NCBI GenBank assembly: GCA_033675265.1
Contig: JAUJYZ010001480.1
Location: 497,501 to 561,500 of the forward strand
DNA: 64,000 nucleotides
Reading direction: 5' to 3'
DNA from: Actinostola sp. cb2023
Taxonomy: Eukaryota; Cnidaria; Anthozoa; Actiniaria; Actinostolidae
In this document: piece by piece, positions 24,572 through 44,500 of the stretch
Position numbering within the stretch: position 1 is the stretch's first letter
How the letters are laid out: the number at the start of each line of letters is the position of its first letter
Position numbers and translations under genes: made by a program
Notes under the pieces: model-generated
What the model saw: the letters and a program-made list of their open reading frames with translations, nothing else
Database searches by the model: none
What the model was told of the DNA's origin: nothing

Positions 24572-24850
24572 GTATGTTCCCCCGAATAGGGTATGGTATC
24601 CTTAAAATTGGGTACCATATTTTGCGTTTTCACCATAAAATAAAATATTCAATCTTTAAATTGGGTACAGTTTTTTATTTTGATAAAAAAATCCGCTTAG
24701 CGTAACAGCCAGCGTATGTACTTCTAATATTAGCGATTTCCAAAGGAATAGCATTAAAAGGGTATGAATTTTCCATTTTTTCATCCTTAAATAGGGTCAG
24801 GGTTTCGACATCCCGGGGGCACACCCCTATCCTAAATTTCCGGGAGTGAT
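24565..24850. repeat. Dispersed repeat, inverse copy of 5275-5625
   Basis: Same landmarks as the left copy in reverse complement (CAGGGTTTCGACATCCCGGG, CGCTTAGCGTAACAGCCAGC). Not coding. Confidence 0.75.
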
Positions 24851-26150
24851 TATGTCTAAAAACAGGGCTACAAAAAAAACAAAAGACAAAACAGGAAAAA
24901 ACTGAAAATAGTGAAAAAAGAAAGGGATTAATGGCTTCGTGTTAGCAAGTCCACTAAACAACAAGCATTTTGACGGTATGCAACTCGTTGCGTCCAGCGT
25001 TCAAACCTGTTGAAACAAAATTCAAAGAAGTGAGCGATGTTATCGATCGGCAGAATCAAAGTATCTGAAGTTTTTCGGCCAAGGAGCATATTCAACTAAA
25101 CACGAGCTAAACAATGACGTCATTGAAACCACAGGGAGCCCAAGCTAAACGATGGAAGTTATCAGAACCATCTGACCCGATGCAACCTCAAGACGTACCA
25201 AATACGTCTGATTGGAGATGTTTATCTATGACTCACCGACAAACAGTCTCCCTCGTTACGCAACTGTCATTGTCATTGTCATAACGTTTGGTATGGCCGG
25301 CCTGTGGACCAATATTCAGTATTCCGAGCTATAGACTAGCCTGCGGAGGAGGCTAACTTTCGGAACTTTACAGTATATCAGTAAAAACGTTAATAGCCCG
25401 ACTTCACGCTACTAGAGCGTCTTGTTATACTTATTGATTCGGCATTTGAGGATGAGAAGTTAGATGCACGAAACGTTTAGTTTACTATATTTTATATAAA
25501 TTAACTACCAAATAAGGGTAGTGAAGGTGACGTCACAAATTTACATATTGTAACAGTAATGACAACAGTGCCCTTTCTGCGGAAAAAATCCTGGATCCGC
25601 CCCTGTTTTGCTACTTCTCAAGTTTGCAAGTATGTAGTCTGGCCTGTGCTGCTGTTTTGGAGATTTTGTGGACTTCCACTGGAATGCAAAGAATTCAAAG
25701 AATGCAGACTCAGTGGTCAAACCGGTTTTCAGCGCGTGATGGAATTTTCCGAAAATGTGCCGTGAACTTTGCCCGAGGTGACACGCAGCTGCTTAGAAGA
25801 ACTGTTGTGATTGGATAATACAAACTTTAGAATTCATTGTCTACTCGTTCTATTGTTTTGTTTCTATTGTTTTTCTCTAATTAGTATAATTGACCGTCTA
25901 GACTACTTGACCCCGAGACGAAGAGCTTACCCTGGGTACCAGAGGCCGAGAGGGGGCCTTGGCACCCAGAGTACGAAGAGCTTGACTGAAAGCTGTAACC
26001 CTGAGCTGCTGTACTGACTTTAGGTGAACTTCTGCTGGTAAGTTCATGCTATTTGTAAGAATCCATTTGTAAGATCGTTTTTACTTTTCGGAGGTGTATT
26101 TTACTCTCAAAACGGTCCGAAATTGTGATCAAGGAGCAATCTTTCCGGAC
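24851..26150. other. Intergenic, fragments only
   Basis: Holds an inverted end of the hairpin-ended family near 25400-25440 (AGCCCGACTTCACGCTACTA then GAGCGTCTTGTTA), a CACAGGGAGCCCAAG terminus without partner at 25130, and a GGTACCAGAGGCCGAGAGGG segment also found at 53658. No exon of a known gene was recognised. Confidence 0.5.
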
Positions 26151-26347
26151 AACATATGTGTCGTCCCGTACAGGGAACTGGGAGTTGGCAGTTGCCCCCC
26201 CCCCCCCCCCCCCCCCCCACTCCCCCCCCCCCCCCCCGTAGCAAGGCGAAAAAGATACCAAAAAGTACTAAGAACTGTAATATTTTAATTAATTTTTTCC
26301 TTTTAAAAACGTACTGCCCCCTTGAATTTTGGCCTATGTACGGCCCT
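26150..26347. mobile_element. Poly-C-containing element ending TATGTACGGCCCT
   Basis: It shares AGTTGCCCCC(n), AGCAAGGCGAAAAAGA, AACTGTA and CCTTGAATTTTGGCCTATGT with 63790-64000. Two long C runs lie at about 26196-26237. Confidence 0.65.
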
Positions 26348-27068
26348 GTATTTGTGCTTAGGATTGATTCAGTTTTCTTCAATGCAGAGCTGTTATCTGA
26401 ACAAACCGTTCTTTTGATCATAAAATACAAAGAAATGTATGGAGTTTGGGTTGACACCTAAAGATTCATAAAAATATAGTACTTCCCTCGAGATTGAGAA
26501 AATATTTTAACTAGTGATTATAAGACCCTTCAAGATTATTTCAGTGAAGTTTCGATCAGCTAAATCAAATTGTGAACGATTTACTTCCTATAGTCCCCCT
26601 TTAAAGATGATTCAAGTTGTATGATCGGATCCGGTCTATCGCGAAAAATACCAAGGTTATTTTACATCCTCCCCCACAGTATTATATGGATATTTTTCCC
26701 CAACCGATCGACGCTAGCGCTCCGCCAGTTTTGGGAAAATAGCGAGAAGAGAGGGCCCTGGGGACGAGGTAAGCCCACGTATCCTTCAAGCAAAAATCGA
26801 ACTGTTATTTCGTATTAATTATTGGATTCAATATTTCCTCTGTTGAAATTGATTGTATGGAATAAATTGCCAAACGGCCGAAATACAAACTTCTAAAGCA
26901 AGTCATAAAACAATTTTTGTGAAATCGACATACGTCACGTCACATACTTCTACCTTTGGGCTTCCTGTGGTTTCGGTTCAGATTCACGAAAAGAAGGGGA
27001 AATAGACCGGTTGTGTAGACATTTCGATCGTTGTAGGTTTAAATTCCTTGTTGTCTTTGCGATTTCAG

Positions 27069-27094
27069 AGAAAATCTCATATCCTATCATCAAG
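27069..27094 (+). other. Possible 5' non-coding exon of GALE
   Basis: A short segment is bounded by a good acceptor (gatttcag) and a good donor (caag/gtaagat), 1.2 kb before the GALE start. The first coding exon of GALE is itself preceded by an acceptor (cactag at 28303 or atacag at 28313), so an upstream leader exon must exist. This is one candidate only; the transcription start was not identified. Confidence 0.25.
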
Positions 27095-27659
27095 GTAAGA
27101 TAACTTATAATGATTATTAACAAATAGATGATTACGGATGGTTCATCTGTATTTGAAATACGGACTTCAAACATTTTCGTCAGACTATAAAAAGTTCAAA
27201 GTAAAACCGTGGACGTGGAGCATGTGTGTGTGCCAGTTGACACGTCGTACCATTTCTTTGCCTAGCAACCCTCGGATAAGTTCTCTTGCTGTATATTTTA
27301 TTGAAATAACGATCTTCATATTACAAAGAATGATTTTTGAGTCAGGGGTGAGTGCCGAAGTATTAAAAGGAATCTAGAATTTCATTCTACTTTTTCAGTT
27401 TTTAGGGATGTTGCTTCGATTCTGTGAGTTGTGTATGTCGATCTTTCCATTCATTCCTTGGGAATGACGATGAATTTAAGCTTAATGTATATATTAATCA
27501 GAATCACAACAGTTTATATCAAAAGTTTTGTTTGTTTATTTATAAAATGGAAATTTACTCATTGCCTGGTTATATAATCATGACCAAGACATGTGATGTT
27601 TTGAAAAGGAAATCCAAACAATGTAAGCTTAACTAAATAACCTAGACCACAAGCCAAAC

Positions 27660-27980
27660 AGATACAGTCAAAGCTCTCCTTGTGATCACTCTTGTAAGCG
27701 ACCGGGGATACTTGGGTATAACTGTGATGGGAGCTACAGTACTAGTTAAGTGTGAATCAGAAGCCAAAATGATATAACCCCAAAAGGCCAATATGGCTAA
27801 AACTCAACCCCAAAAATATCTTATTACCCATAATGGAAACCCCCAAAAAGTCCATTCTTTTCCTTGGCAAGAATGTGCAACCCCCAAAAATGTCCTCCAA
27901 AAAATGTGGACCACTGTACAAATTATGTGTAAATCTCAAACCCCCAAAAGTGCCCTTAATTTCATAAGCGATAATTAAGC
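27660..27980. repeat. Repeat rich in CCCCAAAAA-GTCC, related to 56760-57100 and 63440-63540
   Basis: AGCCAAAATGATA, ACCCCAAAA and CCAATATGGCTAAAA recur in the three places. Short open frames here are repeat derived. Confidence 0.7.
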
Positions 27981-28082
27981 GATGAGCTTTATACTCTATA
28001 TAGCTATGACCTGCCTCGCAACTGTACTTTTAATACAGTAATAGTTTCCAGTTACAAATAATGTATAGAACTTATTGAGGAG

Positions 28083-28190
28083 TAGCCTGCGGATACAGCC
28101 GCTTTTTGGCGCTCGCCACAGGGGCTTCCGCAAAGAAGTGTGTGGGAGCCCCTGTGGCGAGCGCCAAAAAGCGGCTGTATCCGCAGGCTA
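28083..28190. mobile_element. Near-perfect hairpin, 108 bp, 9-bp target duplication
   Basis: TAGCCTGCGGATACAGCCGC ... inverse at the end, both flanked by ATTGAGGAG (28074-28082 and 28191-28199). The stem includes TTTTTGGCGCTCGCCACAGG. Related broken sequence at 5163-5206. It sits in the GALE leader intron or promoter region, 126 bases before the start codon. Confidence 0.9.
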
Positions 28191-28303
28191 ATTGAGGAGA
28201 ACCTCGAAAAAGGAAAATAATTCCCTCAAAGAGAGACTACCTAAGTTTAGCAGCAATTAAATTTAATGTCGTCATTCATTTTTGTTGTGGATTTTTTCAC
28301 TAG

Positions 28304-36053
<7,750 letters not shown>

Positions 36054-36095
36054 ATATATCTGGAACACAGTTCACAGCAATCCTATCATTCCAAG

Positions 36096-36101
36096 AATAA
36101 A
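36096..36101 (+). terminator. GALE polyadenylation signal AATAAA
   Basis: AATAAA lies 43 bases after the GALE stop codon. A hairpin element begins only about eight bases further on, so this is the only uninterrupted signal near the stop. Position is typical for a short 3' UTR. Confidence 0.6.
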
Positions 36102-36108
36102 ATCAATA

Positions 36109-36336
36109 TAGTCCCCTTCACAGTTCCCTGCACCATCTTGAAAGGTAGCCGTGCCTTTGCATCGAAGCGAGACCAACGGTGACCTTGCAATGATAGAGAG
36201 GCATGTGAATAATAATGTCCAAGGTGTTAAAAAAGGTCTCTATCATTACAACCCAAGATCACCATTGGTCTCACTTCGATGCAAAGGCACGGCTACCTTT
36301 CAAGATGGCACAGGGAACTGTGAAGGGGACTATCAG
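36109..36336. mobile_element. Hairpin MITE with TAGTCCCCTTCACAGTTCCC ends
   Basis: Near-perfect inverted arms of about 100 bp, with CTTGAAAGGTAGCCGTGCCT and its inverse. It begins about eight bases after the GALE poly(A) signal. A second copy is at 40807-41033. Confidence 0.85.
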
Positions 36337-36688
36337 TAATTTTGTAGTAATTTATTAGTTATGGGCTCCCTTGAACATTGTAAGTGATCTCCGATGAAAA
36401 CCTCCTTGAGATTCTTTGAATTTCAAAGGAGAATTTGGGTTTTGATCACTAGTCATTTACTCTGTTCTTGCAGGGGCCCCTTCTGAATCATCAAGAAAAA
36501 TTATCATATGTATTTTATTATCAAATTCATTAATATTAATAACTGATGAGAAAAATACAATAAAAATCATAACCGTACGTAGCAGAGATCTGTAAATGGA
36601 ATAGTCTGACTAATTTGCATGGATAATGAACTTTGATTTTCTCCACTAAACTACTTCAGACATCATCAGAATTATAGTAAAACATACA

Positions 36689-36960
36689 TACAGTCATTCT
36701 CAAAAAGGTTGTCCAGATGAAAAGACAACAACAATACTACAATGAAGTCACGTGATTCATTATGTATTCATGCAATTCCCTCGCATGGGATTTCAATTTG
36801 AGATGCAAAAGTACACGGTATTGTGAGAACTGGATGTATTATGGCGCTGGTATCAACTCGCAGTTGCACGCACAGAAATTGAAAACATAATGAATCACAT
36901 GACTTTATTGTAGTATATTGTAGTCTTTTCATCTGGACAACCTTTTTGAGAATGACTGTA
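36689..36960. mobile_element. MITE, TACAGTCATTCTCAAAAAGG family, copy 3
   Basis: 272 bases with inverted ends, TACAGTCATTCTCAAAAAGG and GAATGACTGTA, TA at both ends. The cleanest of the three copies. Confidence 0.9.
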
Positions 36961-37289
36961 TATCATCATAGGATTAATAATTGGTCATTTACAAAATTTG
37001 TGCCTGTATCGGATCAAATATTTTCACTTATTTTCTAAATAGTATACTTACACTTTCTATATACAAATGTAGATAAGCTGATTGACATCAATCATCAGGT
37101 ATTTAGTTTGTTTTCTTTGGGGGGTGGGCGGGCGAGTTCCTGACATAATTTAAAAACTCTAGTTTATCACAATGCAGCAGTGGAAACAGTCATTCATATT
37201 ATTATTATTATTATTGTAGCCTGAGAAAATGGGTTTACATGTACCTCAGTGTAATAACCTCACAGCTGACGCAACTGCTTTTTTCTCCT

Positions 37290-37620
37290 CACTGCGTGTA
37301 TCAACTCACTTCGTTCTAAAAGATCTCTAAACCCTTTGCAGTACTATACTGGATTGATGAATCGATATCTCTATGAATTGTGGTTATTTTGAAAATTAGC
37401 GATACAGTACTGTTTGTATGTGACCTTTCTCGCCTTTGCTTTGATGTATCTCTATGAATTGTGGTTATTTTGAAAATTAGCGATACAGTGTTTGTATGTA
37501 AGGTTCTTACACCAAAGTCATCCCGAGAAAATGGCCGTAGTGGCCATCGTGGGCCAATTGCATCTCTCATCACAATGAAATTGCAGTGACTAACACTAAG
37601 ACAGTGTTGTTTACTTAGGT
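37290..37620. repeat. Fragmented dispersed repeat with a 60-bp internal duplication
   Basis: ATCTCTATGAATTGTGGTTA + TTTTGAAAATTAGCGATACA occurs twice in a row. The CGTGTATCAACTCACTTCGT part is shared with 14505-14530. Confidence 0.7.
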
Positions 37621-37729
37621 TGAAGTATTTTGTCTGTAAAACAATATTGTACATGTATCTGAAAATAATAGAACAATATAAAAGCAGTAAAACACCATCA
37701 AGCAGTTGTTTAGTTTATTCAATGTAGTA

Positions 37730-37975
37730 GTAATAGAAGTACAGCCATTTCACTACTCTAAGACGAAAAAGAAACCTTATTTCGGAATAGGAATAATTCC
37801 AGATTCTGGGGCAGACGGTGACGTCATTATTCCGGAATATTCCAAGCGATCTGCTATGATGAGCAGAATGTTTGGAATATATTCCGCTTATTCCAGAATC
37901 GGAACAGACTCAATTGAAAGGACATTCTGTATTATTCCAAGTATTCCTATTCTGGAATAATTAAGGTCAATCGAA
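37730..37975. repeat. Imperfect inverted repeat rich in GGAAT/ATTCC
   Basis: Starts TTCGGAATAGGAATAATTCC and ends CCTATTCTGGAATAATTAAG. Many GGAATATTCC motifs between. Probably a decayed MITE. Confidence 0.55.
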
Positions 37976-38059
37976 CGCACCCTAAATATACAGGTTGAAC
38001 TTAACATGTACCTCTTTCATCAATCTAATTAGAGGCATGGTCAACACTCTGAACATTGC

Positions 38060-38205
38060 AACCTTGCCAAGGTTTGGGGTTAATAGAGTACAAACACTAA
38101 AACCGTGCAACATAAATAGTACTAAATAGTGATATTTCTATTGTTTAATTAGTGCTATTTAGAACTATTTAGGCAACGCTTTTAGTGTTTGTACTCTGTT
38201 GTTGA
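38060..38205. repeat. Hairpin with AGTACAAACACTAAAACCGT ends; relatives at 35525-35640, 38635-38845 and 40130-40190
   Basis: The inverse GCTTTTAGTGTTTGTACTCT closes it. The relatives share GTACTAAATAGT-type cores. 38685-38845 forms its own hairpin with GTGATTCCAATAAACCTGGG ends. Confidence 0.65.
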
Positions 38206-38858
38206 AAATCTTAACCCAGGGCAATCTCATTCCCAGTCACCCACAGAGATTTTGGCTTGCGGAAGCCGCAGGCAACTCTGGGAGCGAGATCGAACCCAGG
38301 GTAACTGACCAGTACTAGTGTTGGGTTAATTAGCAATAATAATGATAATCTTGACCAGTGATGGGTTAATTAGCAATATTACTGATGGATTTGTACATTA
38401 ATAATTCACGAGGAAACAACCAATCAGTACCATCTTTTGGGGAACCAGGTTGGACTAGTCCTGGTCATCAATAACAGTTGTTAGAATCTTTTCTGTCAGA
38501 TGTCTAATAAATTAATATACTTTTCGTAATAGAGTGATTTTACTAAGCCCGTGAAATAAAGATGACTGTATACTTTATATAGTGAGTAACAGTCCGGCTC
38601 AGAACAAAAGAAAACAATGTAATTACTGTCGACTACATACTAGAGTACATAAATAGTACTATTTAGTACTAAATAATAGTGACAATTCTATTGTATTAGA
38701 CAGTGATTCCAATAAACCTGGGCACTACTAATAATTAGCTGTCAGTGTTTATTAGATGCAAAGAAACAAAAGAAAACAAGAGTGAGTGTCTAATAGTGTA
38801 TTGGTGTATTTAGTAATGCCCAGGTTTATTGGAATCACTCTAGAGTGATGGCACTTAA

Positions 38859-39317
38859 AGTGTATATGACACGAAATTTTTTCTCTTGAAAATCAATTAC
38901 ATATGAAGTAAATAGTGGGATGGTTCAGTATTTCGTGATTTGAGCTTCGCATTGGTGAGTTATAAAGGTTTGAAATCTTGATATGCTAATTCGGTGACAT
39001 CAGAGTGGGTTTAATTTATTATACAAAAGTGCCATTGTGCAAATTATTGACATTTTTTAATCTGGCAAAAAGTTTTCTACAATTGATATACATGATGTTA
39101 ATTTTGTTTTTCTATTTCAGAAAAGAGTGCTGCTTGGAAAAATATCAATAAGTTACGGCAAAACACACTGACGTCACCGAATTAGCATATCACGATTTCA
39201 AACCTTTATAACTCGCTAATGCGAAGCTCAAATCACAAAATACTGAACCATCCCACTATTCACTTCATATGTAATCGATTTTCAAAAGAAAAAATTTCGT
39301 GTCATATACACTTTAAC
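38859..39317. mobile_element. Hairpin element, arms about 160 bp
   Basis: AAAGTGTATATGACACGAAA and inverse at the ends. TTATAAAGGTTTGAAATC and GCTAATTCGGTGAC occur in both arms. Centre AT-rich. Confidence 0.85.
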
Positions 39318-39334
39318 CCGTGAAACAAAATCTA

Positions 39335-39502
39335 ATACACCGAATCGAAATATGGCGACCAATTTGAATAACCTTTGTTCTGGACTGACCAACCTCGTGT
39401 TCACGTGGAAACACAAAAGCGTTTTCACATGAATGAGAGGTTGGTCAGTCCAGAACAATAGCTATTCAAATTGGTCGCCATATTTCGATTCGGTGTATAG
39501 TG
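39335..39502. mobile_element. Hairpin element, 168 bp
   Basis: TACACCGAATCGAAATATGG and inverse. Arms pair to GGTTGGTCAGTCCAGAACA. It follows the previous element after about 20 bases. Confidence 0.85.
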
Positions 39503-39591
39503 ACTAATAGTCGAATCAAAACAAAAGAAAACAATGGAATTAGTTCAAGTAATTCTTTGCTGGTTGGTGTAGACATGATTAGTTTGTTTGT

Positions 39592-40046
39592 TTCTTCAAC
39601 CAAAACATTTTTATTTCAAAACCAAGCTTTCGGACACATGGTCCATCTTCAGGGTGTAAAATGGTAGTAATTCGTCAAAACTAACGGCTATTACGTTGTA
39701 AACAGTAGAAACAAGATGGCACCAAAGGAAATGGTCAGAAGCATGCCACACATTGCTAAGAGTACAGATGCCATTAGTAACAGAGACACTGGCAGAATTT
39801 TGCCACAAAATTACACTGCTCTATTTAAGAAATTTTAATCTGTCATCTATTACACATTCTTAACTTGCTAATTTCCTTGCTCGCGCAAATTGTCTTTTTT
39901 TTTTTTTTTTTTTTTGCTTGCGCGCGCTATTTGTTTACAACGTAATAGCCGTTAGTTTTGACGAATTACTACCATTTTACACCCTGAAGATGGACCATGT
40001 GTCCGAAAGCTTGGTTTTGAAATAAAAATGTTTTGGTTGAAGAAAC
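39592..40046. mobile_element. Hairpin element with 120-bp arms and a poly-T loop
   Basis: CTTCAACCAAAACATTTTTA and inverse at the ends. CATGGTCCATCTTCAGGGTG and GTAATAGCCGTTAGTTTTGA in the arms. A run of 19 T at 39897-39915 lies in the unpaired centre. Confidence 0.85.
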
Positions 40047-40224
40047 AAACAAACTAATAATGGAATTAGTGTCTAGTAATATCTACTTGGTTAATGTCTG
40101 TTTCACGCCGGTCAAGTACCATCACTCTATTTAGTATTAATTAGTGTAAAACATTGCACGGTTTTAGTGTTTGTATACTCCATTAGTTGTACTATTTTTT
40201 CATGTACAAAGTAAAATTACTCTA

Positions 40225-40320
40225 TGAACATTGTTCTTACTGCGAGTGAGATTTGAACCAACAACCTTCCGTGTTGAGAATCACATTGTACACTCCATTC
40301 TAATACATCTGCATCATATA
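40225..40320 (-). repeat. Possible tRNA-derived SINE fragment
   Basis: On the minus strand GGTTGTTGGTTCAAATCTCA resembles a B box. No convincing A box or cloverleaf was found. Confidence 0.2.
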
Positions 40321-40806
40321 GTTAAAGTTCAGTTTTTATTTCACAAAATTTCCTCAGGAATTATTTTTGAGTAATCGAAGGCCTCTCATTTGAACTTAAC
40401 AGGATTTCAAAGCCCTCCCAATAATTCCTTCTAGTCCTCAGCAGATTAATTGCTGTGGGTTTGAAATTCCATCCAGTCAATCCGAGCTCTTTATTTGTGA
40501 CAACGGGAAACCCCCAGGAAACCTCTCTGCTGTATTTTAAACTTTTATAGATGTAACTTTTGTCTCATCCACCGACATGCTATGGCAGCTTTTTTTGTGT
40601 GATTCCAATCGCTTAGGAATGATTGCAATTAACCAAGAATACATAATTCTAGGTTAGCACCACTCTTGCTGTTGGAGTTTTGAACAACCAGCCCCTAAGC
40701 TGATAATGTTGGGTATTTTTAGTACAAGTGGTCTTGAAATCACTCTTACATGGAAATTATTAACATTTAAGACAAAAGAAAAGCAAAATGCAGCTACAAA
40801 GCAATA

Positions 40807-41033
40807 ATACTCCTTTTTACAGTTCTCAGCACCATCTTGAAAGGTAGCCATGTCTTTGCATCGAAGCGAGACCAACGGTGACCATGCAATGATATAGACC
40901 TTTTTTAACACCTTAGACAATATTATTATTCACATGTCTCTATCATTGCAAGGTCACCATTTGTCTCACTTCGATCCAAAGGCATGGCTACCTTTCAAGA
41001 TGGCGCCGGGAACTGTAAAAAAGAGTATTAACG
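40807..41033. mobile_element. Hairpin MITE, second copy of the 36109 family
   Basis: ACAGTTCTCAGCACCATCTT and inverse; same CTTGAAAGGTAGCC arms. The 3' end of the EB1 gene lies about 490 bases to the right. Confidence 0.8.
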
Positions 41034-41351
41034 GAAAGTTACACCATGTGTAGCAAAACAATTATGTTATATTGATCAAAGAAATGGATTATACTATTTT
41101 AATAATATGACAGGTGTATTGTACTTAAAATATTGGACAGACAATATATTACTGCAATACGTTGCAAGCATAGCTAAATATTTAGCAAAATATTTGTACA
41201 ACTTGTCGCTTATTGTTGCATTGGAATTAAAGATGCAAAGTTGCGTTTGAGATTGCTCTGTGATACAGTACTTCCCACTCGCGTCTTGCAAACTTCTTTT
41301 CCTTCATGTTGGTAATGCCAGAAAATTGTGCAAAACTTGCAATAAGATGCT

Positions 41352-41357
41352 TTTATT
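41352..41357 (-). terminator. Likely polyadenylation signal of the EB1 gene
   Basis: AATAAA on the minus strand (tttatt on the plus strand), about 165 bases after the EB1 stop. No other hexamer is closer on that strand by eye. Confidence 0.45.
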
Positions 41358-41522
41358 GTACTTGCTGCAAGTTATGTGACCAATAATGTTTAGCAGGGTC
41401 AACAGCACAATAAAACACACTGAAACTAGTAAAAGATACCACGATTTACAACAGAGTAATAATCACTACTTGTACTGTACTGAACATTAATGAACGGATT
41501 AGTGGCAAAAAAGACTTGTGAC

Positions 41523-44500
41523 TTAGTATTCCTCTTGTTCATACTCCTCAGCTTGTTCATTCTCTGGTGCTTCAAATCCTTCCTACAGTAAACAGAAGAA
41601 GAAAAAACGTAATCATGAAAATCAAGGATAATAATAGTGATGAACGACATTTCATAGTGATGAACGACATTTCATAGTGATGAACGACGTTCATGGTATT
41701 GGAGTAAATATTGTTTTCTGACAGAACAGTTGCCATAATAAAATAGAGAATAAAACATAGGCATGCGGAGATATGAAATAATATTTATTTATCTTCGAGT
41801 GTTCAACTAGATATCTCACACGTGAGCACTGCCCAGCGAATGAGCGAGATATCTAGTTTGACCACGAGAAAATAAATTTCATATCTCCAAGCTTCCATGC
41901 ATTATTCTATTTATTATATAAACTTTTGACTTTTGACCGATTTTTGACTTTTGACCAATTGGCTGATATTAACACCGACACGTAAAATATTGTCGTATTT
42001 TTGTGTGTGTATATTATATACAATATTTCTCAGTGGCCGAAATCCCTGTAAAACACTGTAGTTTATACACCTATTCCAAATATCGTTGTCCTGGCCGAAA
42101 GCAACAAGCAAGAAGCTGATGACCGCAAAAGACTTTGGGAATCTCCTAATTAATTAATTTATCCGTGGTACTCGGAGAAGTTATCCCTACGAGCGTTGAA
42201 TAGCAATCATTTGGAACTATTCAGCCATTTGAAAATGCATGTTGTTAAAATATCTACGGATGAATAAATGAATAAGGAGAAAGTCCCAATGCCCTTTGCG
42301 GTCGTGAGCTTCTTGCTTGTTGCTTTCGGCGGGGACAACGATTTTTGGAATAGGTGTATATTACTATGAAAATCACTACAGTGGAAAATTGGCTGCCAGG
42401 AATTCGAACTAGCGGCGAGAAAATTTGTATCACATGATCACAAAATATTTGTCTTGTGATCGAACGAGCGAGAGGTAAACAAGTAAAAAAAATGTGATGA
42501 AACAAGAAAGGGTCTTATTAAAGGATTGGTGTTTGTCTCTGACTTCTGTTTTTCATATCTAGACGTTTCGGCCATTAATCAATGGCCTTCATCAGTATTA
42601 ATCGGAAACGTTGCGATCTTTGAAATACTTAACGTATTCAAGATATAAGAAAGGGTCTTGTTGCAAGGCATTTTTTAAACCTGTTTACCTCTGGCTCGAT
42701 CATTTCAAGAAGAAACGTTGACGTTTTGTGATACAAATTGTCTCGCCACCGATTCAAATTCCTGGCAGCCAATTTTAATACCACTAGTGATTTTCATTAC
42801 AGTATGGACACTCGAACCGTGAACACTTAGGTTTTTTCTAACACATATATATAAATTATCGATCAGAAAAAATTGATCAGAAAAATGATTTATTTTGATC
42901 ACTAAGTGTATTTAAACTCACTGCTCCATTTGAGAGGCTATGAGGCAATAGAAAGTTCGAAAAAAAAAGTTCGAAAAAAACTCGAAGTGTTCACGGTTCG
43001 AGTGTCCACACTGTAAATATATTATTATTTACTATTCCTTTGTTGTTGACAGATGGTAGAATTCTAAGCCGATTGCCAGCTTCTTCAGATCCCTATAGAG
43101 TACCGAAGTGATGACATCATAAAAATAAAATTTTCGCTTTATCAACTTTCGATCCCCAATTTCGAAAGAACATCAATAAAGAAGCTTACACACTGAATTT
43201 GACAGCAATCGGTTAAATAGCGGCTGAGATATGTCCAGTTGAATTTGTAATTTCCTTCCACAAATCACTGTAATTTCGGCTTGGTTCCTAACATTACGAA
43301 CCAAGTCGAAAATTACAGTGATTTGTGGGGGGAAATTATGTATTCAACTGGCCATATCTCAGTCGACATTTAACCGATTGCTCTCAAATTTGGAATGTAA
43401 GCTTAACAAATCGCTACGCTCGTTGTTCGCTACGCTCGTTGTTCCACTTGAGTTTTGAACATTTTATGGCGTCATCCGTTGTCGATAAGAGTACAGACAA
43501 TGGAAAACCATGTTCGATTTGTTTTTTTACAACAATATTTACTCAGGAAAGCGGAAAAGGCTCCCAAAACGACAAATAGATTTGAAAGAAAATCTGATTC
43601 AAGCGCGCGCTGGTTCCGTGTGCAAGCGTCATTCTATGCGTCTGTCCTCTTATTGACAATGGCTCTTATCCAATCAGCGCGCGAGAAATTTGACAAGTGT
43701 TGTAAAATTCTTTATTGATGTTCTTTCGACATTGAGGATCGAGAGTTGATAAAGCGAAAATTATTTTTTTCGTGACGTCAAACTTCAGTACTCTATTATC
43801 CCTGCCAACACATTGCTTTATCAGTGCCACTGTTGCGGGTAGACAAGACCTACCTCTGTTGCATATAATTTATCAAGCACTTTTTGAATAGCAGCTACTT
43901 GTACTTTATCTGTCCCAGCTCTGCCTTGCTCCTCTTGACAAAACATTTCAATATCTCGTAGCTTGCCAAAGTAAAAATCTCTCTCCTTTTCCAGTCCTGT
44001 TACTGTTGTTTTTAGGGAATCAATCTGAATTGAGAAACAAAAAGTAGATCAATCATCAAATTGAAAATCATTTTGGAACACTGTAGTCCAAAAAAATCGA
44101 CAACGCTCATTTTCAAATCTCTAAAACATCATACACCTGTTTTCAGAAATGTTGTTCGGTGTGAAATAGTAAATAGAAAAATGAAAAAAGGAATAATGAA
44201 ATTATCATTGTATTATCATAATACACAAAGCAGCTTACTCAAGCAGAAACAAATGCAGTAACTTGTAGCAGCCATGCGGCATATTCAGAGGACCTCCGAA
44301 ATATAATTTTATTTATGAGACTAAATGTAATTTCTTTAGGCAAGGTTAAAATCGAGACAATGCTGGTCAGCGGTCTCCCCACAAGTAGCCCAAGCTCACT
44401 GTTTGTGGCTATTTATTAGAGATATATTTGACTAAACGAAACATGGAATAACATCGTTGAATTTTAATGAAATCCAATAAGACTTACATGGTGTCTTCTT

